Shown in pieces: positions 11,089 to 20,038 of a stretch of 64,000 nt of DNA. The translations under genes were made by a program, and so were the position numbers. Position 1 is the first letter of the stretch, and each line of letters starts with the position of its first letter. Below the pieces are notes generated by a model that was given only the letters and a program-made list of their open reading frames with translations, searched no databases and was not told the origin of the DNA. The stretch is from Stieleria marina (GTDB taxonomy: Bacteria > Planctomycetota > Planctomycetia > Pirellulales > Pirellulaceae): assembly GCA_007741555.1 (NCBI GenBank), contig CP036526.1, positions 3,100,001-3,164,000 of the forward strand, given 5' to 3'.

Positions 11089-11571
11089 ATGAGTCAACTA
11101 TCCATGCGTTTTGCACCTGCATTTCTGTCCCTCGCTATCGTCTGCCTTGCAAGTTCGGTTGCTTCGGCACACTGCCAAGTTCCTTGTGGAATCTATAGCG
11201 ATCAGCTTCGCTTTGAACAAATGTTGGAAGACGAGCACACAATTTCGAAAGCTCAGTTGCAAATCAACGAATTGTCCGGTGGCGAAATTGATGCTCAAAC
11301 GGTCAATCAAATGGGCCGCTGGGTTTCGACGAAGGAAGAGCATGCGACGAATATTCAAAACACGATTGCCGCGTACTTCATGGCTCAGCGCATCAAGACT
11401 GACAACCCAAAATACACCGAGCAGTTGGTTGCCGCTCACAAGGTGATGGTCGCTGCCATGAAGTGCAAGCAGTCAGCTGACCCGGCAACAGCCAAGTCGT
11501 TGGAAAAATCGATCTTCGAACTCTACAAGGCTTACGAAGGCAAAGAGCCAACGTTTGAACACAAGCACTAA
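11089..11571 (+). CDS. sodN: Nickel superoxide dismutase with Sec signal peptide
   Basis: The product is 160 residues from ATG 11089. It converts superoxide to oxygen and hydrogen peroxide at a nickel site. The diagnostic nickel hook HCQVPCGIY follows directly after a signal peptide ending in SVASA. Cleavage after Ala27 would free His28 as residue 1 of the mature protein, with Cys29 and Cys33 as mature Cys2 and Cys6, exactly the Ni ligands of known NiSODs. The rest is an all-helical four-helix-bundle-like sequence (QLRFEQMLEDEHTISKAQ onward), about 133 mature residues, slightly longer than the usual ~117. ATGs at 11029, 11053 and 11104 are also in frame; 11104 leaves a minimal signal peptide. 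No sodX-type maturation protease gene is adjacent. A strong hairpin follows the gene. Confidence 0.93.
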   Translation: MSQLSMRFAPAFLSLAIVCLASSVASAHCQVPCGIYSDQLRFEQMLEDEHTISKAQLQINELSGGEIDAQTVNQMGRWVSTKEEHATNIQNTIAAYFMAQRIKTDNPKYTEQLVAAHKVMVAAMKCKQSADPATAKSLEKSIFELYKAYEGKEPTFEHKH

Positions 11572-11597
11572 GCTGAACTGAAAAGCGAATCTGGTCG

Positions 11598-11627
11598 CTG
11601 CGACGCTCCCTACCAGGAGCGTCGCAG
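11598..11627. terminator. Perfect 12-bp stem hairpin between convergent genes
   Basis: CTGCGACGCTCC pairs perfectly with GGAGCGTCGCAG around a 6-base loop, 26 bp after the sodN stop and 75 bp from the end of the convergent sulfatase gene. There is only a weak T-rich tract after it, so it may be a bidirectional terminator or an mRNA 3'-end stabiliser. Confidence 0.65.
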
Positions 11628-11702
11628 TAGCTTCTACTCTGCCTGACCGCTGTTGCGATGTCGCGGTAGCGGCCTTTCCGTGAGCTTTCTCAAGTTGCCG
11701 TG

Positions 11703-13208
11703 TTACTTTCCTTCGGCGGCCCATTTTCGCATCAGAGCGATATTGTTGTCGATGATTTGTGCTTGCTCGGGACTTCCTTTTGGACCATGCATGCGGTCCG
11801 TGTAGACCTTCATGTCACTGTCAAACATCTCGCTGGACTCCGGCACTTGACCTTGATCGTTGGTTTCTTTCATCCAAACGTCCAGTCGTCCACGCAGCTC
11901 TTGTAGCGTCTGCGCGTAGCGTGGGTTGTCCGCTAAGTTGTTGATCTCATGGGGATCCGCCAGCGTGTCGTACAGTTCCTCGTGCGGGCGTGTTTGAGCC
12001 ATCAGTAGCGATTGAACTTCGTTCAGTTTGCCTTCGCTGTGATACTGCCGCAGGGCAATCAGGATCGCCTTGGCATCTTTGTATGCACAAGGCTGCAGGT
12101 ACGGACGCTGGGGCAAAAAGTTGCGAATGTATTTGAACTGTTTGGTGCGCACACTGCGCAGGTGGTCGACCGTTTCATCACACCGATCGCGGGCGGCAAA
12201 GACGGCTTCGCGAGGCTGATAATCATTCGCCAAAATGTCGCGAGCTTGCATGTAGGACGGAATCGCGATCCCTGCGGCGGCCAGCGACAGTGCCGCGATA
12301 TCGATGTGTTCCACAACGTCGTCACGAATTTGGCCCGCTGTGATTCCTGGTCCGGCGATGACAAGCGGAACGTGAAGGCCTTCGTCGTACAAAAACTGCT
12401 TGCCACGTGCATGGCTGATGCCGTGATCGGTCATGAAGAGCACCAGCGTGTTCTCCAGTTCGCCTTCTTGTTTCAGCCGATCGATCACGTCACCCACCAT
12501 CGCGTCGGTCATGCGGACCGAATCTAAGTAAGCAGCCCAGTCGCTAACAATGTCAGGATGATTCGGGTAGTAGGGCGGAAGTTTGACAACGTCGGTCGAC
12601 ATTCGCGTGCCGAATCGTTTTTCGGCGTTTGTTGCGACTTGCTCCCAGCCGTCCGAGTCTTTTCCGCGTCGTTTGCCGCCTCGCGTTTGGAACTGAGCAA
12701 AAAACGGTTGGCCCTTTTTTCGTCCAGACCAATCATTTCCATCGTAGACCGATTTGTCCCACTCAAAGTTGTAGTCTGTCTTGCCGAGTCTTCCTTTCGC
12801 AACGGGCCAACCTGTAACCGAAGTGTAGTAGCCGGCGTCTTGAAACATCTTGGGGATCAGCTGGATCGCTTCGGGCAAATAGATCTTCTTTTGCCCGCGT
12901 CCGCTGCGGTGATGGTGCGCACCAATGCTGGTTTGGTACATCCCGGTGATGAACGCCGATCGGCAGGTCGAACAGACTGGCGCAGTGACGTATGCGTTGG
13001 TGAACTTCACGCCGCGATTCGCCAAACGATCCACGTTGGGAGTTTGGATTGCGGTTTCGCCGTAGCACGAAAAATTGGCCGACATGTCATCCGGAATGAT
13101 CCAGACAACGTTCGGTTGTTTCAGATTCGTCGGCGAATCGGGATCTTGCGCTGCCAAAGAACTCGGCAATGACAGAGCAAACGCAAACGCGACAAAGGCT
13201 TTCAGCAT
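11703..13208 (-). CDS. Exported sulfatase with unusual C-S-T-C-R active-site motif
   Basis: The product is 501 residues with a clear Sec signal peptide (MLKAFVAFAFALSLPSSLAA). It is sulfatase-fold: NVVWIIPDDMSANFSCYG near residue 33 carries the metal-binding acid pair, and the formylglycine motif is C79-S-T-C-R83 followed by SAFITGMYQTSIGAHHHRSG. Position 3 of the CxPxR/CxAxR motif is Thr, not Pro or Ala, yet the essential Cys and Arg are kept. ENTLVLFMTDHGISHARGK supplies the second metal-site half. The overall pattern resembles heparan N-sulfatase-like (SGSH-like) sulfatases common in planctomycetes. It is convergent with sodN. Substrate uncertain. Confidence 0.92.
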   Translation of the reverse strand: MLKAFVAFAFALSLPSSLAAQDPDSPTNLKQPNVVWIIPDDMSANFSCYGETAIQTPNVDRLANRGVKFTNAYVTAPVCSTCRSAFITGMYQTSIGAHHHRSGRGQKKIYLPEAIQLIPKMFQDAGYYTSVTGWPVAKGRLGKTDYNFEWDKSVYDGNDWSGRKKGQPFFAQFQTRGGKRRGKDSDGWEQVATNAEKRFGTRMSTDVVKLPPYYPNHPDIVSDWAAYLDSVRMTDAMVGDVIDRLKQEGELENTLVLFMTDHGISHARGKQFLYDEGLHVPLVIAGPGITAGQIRDDVVEHIDIAALSLAAAGIAIPSYMQARDILANDYQPREAVFAARDRCDETVDHLRSVRTKQFKYIRNFLPQRPYLQPCAYKDAKAILIALRQYHSEGKLNEVQSLLMAQTRPHEELYDTLADPHEINNLADNPRYAQTLQELRGRLDVWMKETNDQGQVPESSEMFDSDMKVYTDRMHGPKGSPEQAQIIDNNIALMRKWAAEGK

Positions 13209-13325
13209 GGCAGTTAACTCAGATTGGGAAACACGGATAGCTCCCCGAGTATAACGCCGACCACCTGATCGAGTGAATCGATCTAGTGGCGGTGTGCCGC
13301 GTCGTTAATCTGTTTTCGGCAACGG

Positions 13326-14771
13326 CTATTTGCGTTGAACGATGAATGTTCCGTTGTCGGCAACGTCGAACATTGGACGGCCATAGCGATTGCACGAATT
13401 GACACCACCGGGACGGAACGTGAAGCCCATCGAAAGATTCCAGGCTTCGTCGTGAAACGATTGGCCTTCGTCTTCGTTGGGATTGACATAGGTCGCACCC
13501 GCATTGAATAGCACTTTGGCACCCAGCGGTTGGTTGACGGAGCAGCCCATCACGGTGTTGTCGCCATCGGTGCCGCCCACGAACACGGACCAGTCGCCGT
13601 TGCAAGCGAGTTCGCGACGGTAGAATGCGCGGACTTGGTTGAGAGCTTCAAAGTCAACATTGGAGATCAACGACGAACCAGCCAAGTCGCGGACGGCGGT
13701 CGTTGACGAATCGGAATTGGTTCCTGACATGAAATGCACGCCAAAGATATTGCAGTTACCTGTATTGAAACTCAGCTCGCCGCGAATTTGAGTCACGTCG
13801 CCTTGAAAGTACCAGTCTTCGTTGAGGTAATCAAAGACGACACCGTACTGCAGACCGTAGTCGACGCGGCGAAACAGGCCAGCTGTTAGAAAGATCTGAT
13901 GACGCGTTTCGTTAGTGATCTTGGAACCAGAAAGGTTGCTCTGTGTAGCTCGCAAACCCAACTGAGCCGAAAGGTCAAAGCCGAGCAGTTTTCGAAGCGA
14001 TCGCCCCTCGTTGAATCCCTGGTAGAAACCGAACGAACTGCCGGCTCCAACCATTTGAGTCGGATCGTTTGCGTTGATGTTGGCACAGTTCATCGGACCG
14101 GTGTAGCCTTGCACGCCGGCAAACAAATTCATGCGATTCCAACCCATGCGTACAAACGGTAGGAACACAGGCAGTCCACCCGGGCAGCAATTGGAAACGC
14201 TGGCACATGAATCGCAGCCGCAGTCGGCTTCCATTCCGCAAGACGGGCCCATGAATTCAACGCCGCAACTGCATTCGCCGACGCAGCCGCAGCCAGGTTC
14301 CATGATTTCGACGCCACAGCCACAGCCGATTTCGAGTCCACAACCGCAGCTTGGTTCGATCAGTTCGACGCCACAGCCGACTTCGACTCCGCAAGAGGCT
14401 TCCATGCAATCGCAAACCGGTCCGCAGCCACCATCGCAGCCGCCACCTAAAAATGAAGTTTGCTGGACGAGCGAACCGTCCAATGGGGCAGGCGGGATTT
14501 CGTTAATCGCTTGTCCGTAAGCAGCTTGAGCGATCATCGATTGACGACGGGGTTGGGCCGTGACAAGCCGAGCGTGGCCGACATCGATGCGATCTTGCAC
14601 GTAAGGAGTCTCAGCCGATCCCGCCAAGCCAGTTGCAGCGGAACGCTGAGTCTGAGGGCGAAGTCGGTTCTGCGCCTCAGCGGTCGCTGGTTGAAATACC
14701 GTGCTGGCACAAAAACTAGCGAAAATTACGGTCGCACTCAGGAGTCCAAGACGGCTCTGTCGCGTTATCAT
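13326..14771 (-). CDS. Exported Cys/Gly-rich protein with beta-barrel-like C-terminal half (DUF6666-like)
   Basis: The product is 481 residues. A signal peptide (MITRQSRLGLLSATVIFASF, ending near AEA) is followed by an Arg/Gln-rich stretch, then, at about residues 110-200, a strikingly Cys-rich block built of CGCGVE, EPSCGCG and DCGCD units. The C-terminal ~270 residues are rich in alternating hydrophobic strands (FGFYQGFNEG, LRATQSN, FLTAGLFRRVDYGLQYG, FYRRELACNGDWSVFVGG), as in an outer-membrane or surface beta-barrel. I think it belongs to a planctomycete family annotated as DUF6666, but that name is from memory and less certain. It is divergent from the beta-propeller gene 118 bp away. 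A shorter protein at 25473 shares the Cys-rich motif. Confidence 0.82.
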   Translation of the reverse strand: MITRQSRLGLLSATVIFASFCASTVFQPATAEAQNRLRPQTQRSAATGLAGSAETPYVQDRIDVGHARLVTAQPRRQSMIAQAAYGQAINEIPPAPLDGSLVQQTSFLGGGCDGGCGPVCDCMEASCGVEVGCGVELIEPSCGCGLEIGCGCGVEIMEPGCGCVGECSCGVEFMGPSCGMEADCGCDSCASVSNCCPGGLPVFLPFVRMGWNRMNLFAGVQGYTGPMNCANINANDPTQMVGAGSSFGFYQGFNEGRSLRKLLGFDLSAQLGLRATQSNLSGSKITNETRHQIFLTAGLFRRVDYGLQYGVVFDYLNEDWYFQGDVTQIRGELSFNTGNCNIFGVHFMSGTNSDSSTTAVRDLAGSSLISNVDFEALNQVRAFYRRELACNGDWSVFVGGTDGDNTVMGCSVNQPLGAKVLFNAGATYVNPNEDEGQSFHDEAWNLSMGFTFRPGGVNSCNRYGRPMFDVADNGTFIVQRK

Positions 14772-14889
14772 AGCGTTGCTTCTTGTAGAACGTTACAAAT
14801 TCACAATGGGCACGCTTTCACGACGCACCCCCCACATCCGGATAGGCTGGATGTCCAATCTTATTCTTCGGACCGTTACGACCCGCACT

Positions 14890-15852
14890 ATGAACAAACT
14901 TTGCGTAATCGTTATCTTTTCACACGCTAGCATTTTGGGTCACGTGGTCGCGTTGCTGCTTTTGGCGGTATTGGCAGCCGGTTCGACGGTCGCAATCGCA
15001 CAAGAAGCGAAGGCCCCCGCGGAACAAAAGGCAGACCAAAAGAATGACGATGCCAAACCTGTCGTAACGTATCCACGTGACGTGGCCGTCGATGGTGATT
15101 CGTTGCTAGTGGTCGATCTTGACCTGCCAGGCATTTGGAAAATTGATGGCGACAAGCAAACGCTTTACGTGAAAGGAACGAAGTTTCTTCGCAAACCAAT
15201 GAACCGTCCATGGTGCGTGGTGCCGCATCCCGAAGGAGGCATTTTGGTTGGCGATAGCGCGACGCGCGAAGTCTATGCATTTCCAAAAGCCAGTCCAGAC
15301 GGAAAGCCACTGGCATCCGATTCCGGCACACCCCTGACCAACGGGTACATCGGTATCCCAATGGCCATCGCAGTCAGTCTGGATGGCAAAACCATCTACG
15401 TCGGCGACGCGGAAAAACGAGCGGTGTTCTCCCTGCCTATCGGTGGTGGAAAACCGGAGCTTGTCGCGCGAGTCAATGCACGCGGATTGTCGTTTGATGG
15501 CGAAGGTTATTTGTGGGCCGTCACGCCGGATGCCGAAGCCGTCTATCGAATCGACACCAAGAACAAAAAAGCGGAAGCCATCATCAAGGAACGCCCCTAT
15601 CAATTTCCCAGCGGTCTGACTTGGGCAGGCGATCATGGTTATGTCAGTGACGTCTATGGCAAATCGATCTGGAAGTTTACAGCTGATGGAAAAACCGAAA
15701 AATGGTACGGCGGCGATGGGCAAGACGCCTTGGGTGGTCCCGTCGGGCTGGCCGTCACAGAGGATGCCGTATTGGTAGCGGACCCTAAGAAAAAACAGAC
15801 GCTTTCGATCGATCGGAAATCAAAGAAAGTCACGGAGCGAATGCAACCGTAA
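14890..15852 (+). CDS. Exported NHL/SMP-30-like beta-propeller protein
   Basis: The product is 320 residues from ATG 14890, chosen because a long hydrophobic signal segment follows at once (HVVALLLLAVLAAGSTVAIAQ). The open frame reaches further upstream but would put the leader internally. The mature part has repeated propeller blades of the form YPRDVAVDGDSLLVVDLD, NRPWCVVPHPEGGILVGDSA, IPMAIAVSLDGKTIYVGDAE, ARGLSFDGEGYLWAVTPD, PSGLTWAGDHGYVSDVYGKS and GPVGLAVTEDAVLVADP: six blades. A Lys/Glu/Ala-rich linker follows the signal peptide. It probably acts in the periplasm. It heads a run of four co-directional genes for exported proteins, though gaps of 57-219 bp argue against a tight operon. 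Ligand or enzyme activity unknown. Confidence 0.85.
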   Translation: MNKLCVIVIFSHASILGHVVALLLLAVLAAGSTVAIAQEAKAPAEQKADQKNDDAKPVVTYPRDVAVDGDSLLVVDLDLPGIWKIDGDKQTLYVKGTKFLRKPMNRPWCVVPHPEGGILVGDSATREVYAFPKASPDGKPLASDSGTPLTNGYIGIPMAIAVSLDGKTIYVGDAEKRAVFSLPIGGGKPELVARVNARGLSFDGEGYLWAVTPDAEAVYRIDTKNKKAEAIIKERPYQFPSGLTWAGDHGYVSDVYGKSIWKFTADGKTEKWYGGDGQDALGGPVGLAVTEDAVLVADPKKKQTLSIDRKSKKVTERMQP

Positions 15853-15982
15853 AGAACTTTGGTGACCAACGGCGTAAAAAGGCAAAACTGCACGCCACCG
15901 CTCATGCATTGGGTTATTATCTTGGGTCCATTGATGGTTCAGGTCGAACCATTTTCCCACCTTCCAGTGCGAGTCCCGCCCA

Positions 15983-17527
15983 ATGCTCCGTTATCGTCTG
16001 TCTGTTTTGACTGCCGCGTTTGCAGTCGCCACTTTGCTGCTTCCTGTCATTGCCCATGCGGAACTGAAAATGTCGTCCGTGTTTGGCGACCACATGGTTT
16101 TGCAACGCGAAAAACCGATCCATGTGTGGGGCTGGACCAAGCCAGGCAGCGATGTCACCGTGAAGTTGGCTGACAAATCGGCGTCCGCGGTGGCTGATGA
16201 CAAAGGACGTTTTGACGTTTCGCTAGATGCTCTGCCTGCTGGCGGACCGCATCAGATGACGATCGCGGCGGACGAAATGATCGTGTTTAAAGACATACTG
16301 ATCGGCGAAGTATGGCTTTGTTCGGGACAGTCCAATATGTCCTGGCCGGTCGGCAGTTCAAACGATGCCGACTTGGAATCCCGGGCCGCAAAATTTCCCA
16401 ACATACGTTTGATCTCTGTGCCACAAGTCGGGACGCAAGACCCGCAGCATGATTTCAACGGCAAGTGGGAAGCGTGTACTCCCGAGACCGTTCCGTCGTT
16501 TTCTGCTGTCGGATACTTCTTTGGTCGTCAGTTGCATCAAACGCTGGACGTGCCCATTGGATTGATCGATAACGCTTGGGGTGGTTCGTCTGCCGAAGCA
16601 TGGGTGCGTCGCGACGTACTGGAGTCATCTGGAAACTTCGACGAACTGTTAGCCAAATGGGACGACACTGCCAAGACGTACGACCACGACAAAGTTCGAG
16701 CAGCGTATGACAAAAAGTTGGCCAAGTGGGAGGAGATTAAAAAAGGCGCGCGTCCACGTGAGCCTCGCAATCCACTGGTCGGTCAGCATCGCCCCGCGAA
16801 CTTGTACAACGGTGTGTTGCTACCCGTGCTCGGTTACACGCTGCGTGGATCGATTTGGTACCAAGGCGAATCGAATGCGGGGCGCGCGTATCAGTACCGC
16901 GAACTGTTTCCGTTGATGATCCAAAACTGGCGAGACGATTGGGCGCAAAGCGATTTTTCGTTTTACTGGGTTCAGTTGGCAGACTTTCGCAGCGAAAGTG
17001 AGCAGCCTTCGGAGAGTAGTTGGGCGGAGTTGCGTGAAGCTCAGACCATGACGATGTCTAAACTTGCCAATACCGGTGAAGCCGTCATCATCGACCTGGG
17101 CGAAGCGTCTGACATTCACCCCAAGAACAAGCAGGTCGTCGGAAAACGCCTGGCACGTTGGGCGCTTGCGAAAGACTACGGCATCGAAGTTCCTTTCCGC
17201 AGTCCCACTTACAAGTCGATCGAGATTGACGGCAACAAAGCCGTGGTGACGTTTGACCATGTTGGCGGAGGATTGGATACGTTTGACGTCAATCAGCCGA
17301 TGGGGTTTGCAATCGCGGGCGAGGGCGGCAAGTTTTTCGAAGCCACTGCCAAACTGGTTGGCAAAGACAAGGTTCAGCTTGTCAGCGACCAGGTCAGCAA
17401 TCCCAAAGCCGTTCGCTACGCCTGGGCCGAAAACCCGGTTTGCAATGTGCAAAGTAAAGAAGGCTTGCCGATGACGCCGTTCCGCACGGACGACCGTCCT
17501 GGAATTACCAAGGGCGTCGTGAAGTAG
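15983..17527 (+). CDS. Sialate O-acetylesterase family protein (SGNH hydrolase)
   Basis: The product is 514 residues with a signal peptide ([26 protein letters not shown]). It is an SGNH-type carbohydrate O-acetylesterase: the nucleophile block is [13 protein letters not shown] near residue 113 and the C-terminal catalytic Asp/His block is [17 protein letters not shown] near residue 375. Substrate-side motifs [16 protein letters not shown] and [15 protein letters not shown] are typical of the family. It would remove acetyl groups from sialic acid or, more likely in this setting, from plant or algal polysaccharides in the periplasm. A strong hairpin lies 92 bp downstream. Confidence 0.93.
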   Translation: MLRYRLSVLTAAFAVATLLLPVIAHAELKMSSVFGDHMVLQREKPIHVWGWTKPGSDVTVKLADKSASAVADDKGRFDVSLDALPAGGPHQMTIAADEMIVFKDILIGEVWLCSGQSNMSWPVGSSNDADLESRAAKFPNIRLISVPQVGTQDPQHDFNGKWEACTPETVPSFSAVGYFFGRQLHQTLDVPIGLIDNAWGGSSAEAWVRRDVLESSGNFDELLAKWDDTAKTYDHDKVRAAYDKKLAKWEEIKKGARPREPRNPLVGQHRPANLYNGVLLPVLGYTLRGSIWYQGESNAGRAYQYRELFPLMIQNWRDDWAQSDFSFYWVQLADFRSESEQPSESSWAELREAQTMTMSKLANTGEAVIIDLGEASDIHPKNKQVVGKRLARWALAKDYGIEVPFRSPTYKSIEIDGNKAVVTFDHVGGGLDTFDVNQPMGFAIAGEGGKFFEATAKLVGKDKVQLVSDQVSNPKAVRYAWAENPVCNVQSKEGLPMTPFRTDDRPGITKGVVK

Positions 17528-17619
17528 TGGTGATTTCGTTGATCTGACTAGGGCCTGTTGGAAAGTCCGGTCAACGCTATGACCCAAATCTCGGCGCAAT
17601 CCATCGCCGATGCGAGCCT

Positions 17620-17652
17620 CGGTCTACGCCGCGAAAATTGCGGCATAGACCG
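17620..17652. terminator. Hairpin in the gap after the esterase gene
   Basis: CGGTCTA and GCCGC pair with GCGGC and TAGACCG across a 7-base loop, with one C/A mismatch. It lies 92 bp after the esterase stop and 94 bp before the next start. There is no T-tract, so it may be a terminator-like or regulatory structure. Confidence 0.45.
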
Positions 17653-17746
17653 GCGCGTTGGCGCTCGATTGTTTTGGACAGCGCTCCGATCCTAGAGCTA
17701 CTTGCTAGACTCCCTCTTTGTTTCAAACGTTGTAAGGTGATTCCCC

Positions 17747-18952
17747 ATGACGAACCAGTCTTTCCTTTCGTTTGTTCTCGTTGCGATTTTGCTGTCGACA
17801 TCGGCGGAGCAGGCGACGGCGGAATCAAAGTGGCGGCAAGTCGAAATTGACAAAATTAAGATCGGCTATGGAATTGCTATCGCCGATGTGGATGGAGACG
17901 CCAAGCCGGATATTGTTCTTGCCGACAAAAGCACGGTTCAGTGGTACAGGAATCCTAGCTGGACCAAGCATGTCATCGCACAGGACCTGACCGAGCGAGA
18001 CAATGTATGCGTGGCGGCCCGAGACATCGATGGCGACGGCAAGTGTGAAATTGCGATCGGCGGACAGTGGAATTATCGCGAGAGTGTCAAAGACGGTGCG
18101 GTCCACTACTTGGTTGCTCCTGAAGATCGAACACAGCCGTGGACGCCCGTTAAACTTCATCACGAACCCAGCACACACCGCATGCATTGGGTCCGCGCTG
18201 CGAAAAACGATTATCGTTTGGTCGTCAAACCACTTCGAGGCAAAGGTAGTCGAGACGGAGACGGCGCGGGTTTGAAACTGCTGGCCTATTCAAGACCAGG
18301 CGATCCCACGTCGACGTGGAAACACGATGTCGTTTGCGATTTCATGCACTTGTCGCACAATTTCCACCTCGTCAACTGGGATGATGACGTGGACGAAGAA
18401 ATGATCATCGCCGGAAAAGAAGGAGTATGGCATCTGGATCGACAAGGCGACCAGTGGAAACGCAGTCAATTGACAGCAGCCTTTGCGGGTGAAGTGCGCG
18501 ATGGTCGGTTACCGCGCGGTGATGGCGCTGACGGCCAAGGCAGCGAAATGATTAAGGCGAAGCGATTCGTTACGACGATTCAGCCGATGCACGGATCGAC
18601 ATCTGCTGTCTACGTTGAACCAGAGCAATCAGGGCAGCCCTGGGAATTGGTCAAGGTGTTGGACGAATCATTGAAGGATGGTCATGCAATTGCTTGTGCC
18701 GATTTTTTGGGCCGCGGTAGTGATCAGATCATTGTTGGATGGCGAGCGATGAACGAAAAAGGAATTCCAGGTATCAAACTCTTTACGCCGCTTGATGCTG
18801 ATGGAAAAAGGTGGCAAGAAGAGCAGCTTTCGGCCGACAAGATTGCCATCGAAGATATCAAGGCCGGCGATTTGAATGGCGATGGCAAAGTCGACTTCGT
18901 GGCGGCCGCCAGGCAGACCAAGAACTTGGTAATATTCTTCAACGAAAACTAA
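17747..18952 (+). CDS. Exported FG-GAP/VCBS repeat protein
   Basis: The product is 401 residues with a signal peptide (MTNQSFLSFVLVAILLSTSAEQATA). It has integrin-like calcium-binding repeats: GIAIADVDGDAKPDIVLAD, VAARDIDGDGKCEIAIGG, HLVNWDDDVDEEMIIAG and IKAGDLNGDGKVDFVAAAR each carry the DxDxDGxxD calcium loop or a variant. These suggest a seven-bladed propeller that binds calcium outside the cytoplasm. No catalytic residues are evident. It is followed after 56 bp by another exported beta-propeller protein. The four genes from 14890 may supply binding or lectin-like functions (inference). Confidence 0.87.
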   Translation: MTNQSFLSFVLVAILLSTSAEQATAESKWRQVEIDKIKIGYGIAIADVDGDAKPDIVLADKSTVQWYRNPSWTKHVIAQDLTERDNVCVAARDIDGDGKCEIAIGGQWNYRESVKDGAVHYLVAPEDRTQPWTPVKLHHEPSTHRMHWVRAAKNDYRLVVKPLRGKGSRDGDGAGLKLLAYSRPGDPTSTWKHDVVCDFMHLSHNFHLVNWDDDVDEEMIIAGKEGVWHLDRQGDQWKRSQLTAAFAGEVRDGRLPRGDGADGQGSEMIKAKRFVTTIQPMHGSTSAVYVEPEQSGQPWELVKVLDESLKDGHAIACADFLGRGSDQIIVGWRAMNEKGIPGIKLFTPLDADGKRWQEEQLSADKIAIEDIKAGDLNGDGKVDFVAAARQTKNLVIFFNEN

Positions 18953-19008
18953 TCTCTACGATTCACACGTTTGCTCCTGAGCGAAACTCTCTTTTAGATC
19001 AATTGAAC

Positions 19009-20028
19009 ATGAACCAACCAAATCGTTTTCTTACGACACTATTCCTTTTCACTGTCACGGCGATTGTCAGTTCACAGCATGCCGATGCACAGCAAGACGT
19101 TCAGCCTGTGCGAATGGGGTGTGGGATCATGACGTTCGATACGGTTCCCGGCTGGGGGCTTCGTCCTGATGGTAATTCATCGATCGGCCCTACTCACGGC
19201 AGCGTTGTGATCGACCAAGAGGGGAACATCTACACCAGTGCCGATCAGGGTGTGTTTGTGTTTTCGCCCGAAGGGCAAGTCATTCACTCTTACCTGGACG
19301 CGGATTACCGCAGTCTGCACGACATGGAGATTCGCGAAGAGAACGGAGAAGAGTTCATCTACGGAGCTCGCAACAAGAACGCTGAGGGAATCAAGTTCAA
19401 AGTTAAAGGAGGCGACGTTGTCCTCCGGTTGCCTTTTCCCGAAGAATCAGGCTTGGGTCTGAAGCGATTCAACCCAACGGCAATTACCGTGGCAGCGAAT
19501 GGCGACATTTATCTGTCTGACGGCTACGCAAGCAACCACATTTTTCGATTCGACAAAGACGGCAAGTACCTGAGTCACTTTGGCGAAAAGGGTAACGGTC
19601 TCAAGCAGTTCAATACGGCTCACGGAATGACGTTGGATACTCGTTATGAACCGCATCGGCTACTGATCTGCGATCGGAACCACAAACCCAAAGGGCGATT
19701 GGTCCACTACAGCTTGGACGGAGAATTTATCGAAGAAGTCATCACGGGGCTCGGCAACCCGACGTCGGTTGCCATCCAAGGAGATTTCGTCAGTGTTCCT
19801 GACTTGCAAGGACGTGTCGTGATCCTGGACAAGAGTAACACGATCATGTCTGTGCTGGGACACAACGCCGATCGTAAGCAGGGAGGAAGCTATCGCGTGT
19901 TGCAGAAGGATTGGATCGAAGGAGTCTTTAGCGGTACGCATGGTTCTTACTGGGACACCCACGGAAATCTTTACGTTCAGGACTGGAACGTTTCGGGGAG
20001 GATCATGAAACTGGTCCGTGCGAAATAA
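19009..20028 (+). CDS. Exported NHL-repeat protein
   Basis: The product is 339 residues from ATG 19009 (MNQPNRFLTTLFLFTVTAIV, a signal peptide ending near ADA). The frame is open further upstream but overlaps the FG-GAP gene. NHL-type blades are visible: GSVVIDQEGNIYTSADQGVF, PTAITVAANGDIYLSDGYAS, AHGMTLDTRYEPHRLLICDR, PTSVAIQGDFVSVPDLQGRV and SYWDTHGNLYVQDWNVSGRI. It resembles peptidyl-glycine alpha-amidating lyase-like or other six-bladed propellers, but no catalytic assignment is safe. It ends 10 bp from the convergent histidine kinase gene. Confidence 0.87.
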   Translation: MNQPNRFLTTLFLFTVTAIVSSQHADAQQDVQPVRMGCGIMTFDTVPGWGLRPDGNSSIGPTHGSVVIDQEGNIYTSADQGVFVFSPEGQVIHSYLDADYRSLHDMEIREENGEEFIYGARNKNAEGIKFKVKGGDVVLRLPFPEESGLGLKRFNPTAITVAANGDIYLSDGYASNHIFRFDKDGKYLSHFGEKGNGLKQFNTAHGMTLDTRYEPHRLLICDRNHKPKGRLVHYSLDGEFIEEVITGLGNPTSVAIQGDFVSVPDLQGRVVILDKSNTIMSVLGHNADRKQGGSYRVLQKDWIEGVFSGTHGSYWDTHGNLYVQDWNVSGRIMKLVRAK

Positions 20029-20038
20029 CGCCGCGTGT

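Noticed and set aside
14131-14520. Plus-strand Pro/Gln/Ser-rich open frame
   Set aside because: It is the antisense reading of the Cys/Gly-rich block of the exported protein; the low complexity is inherited from it.
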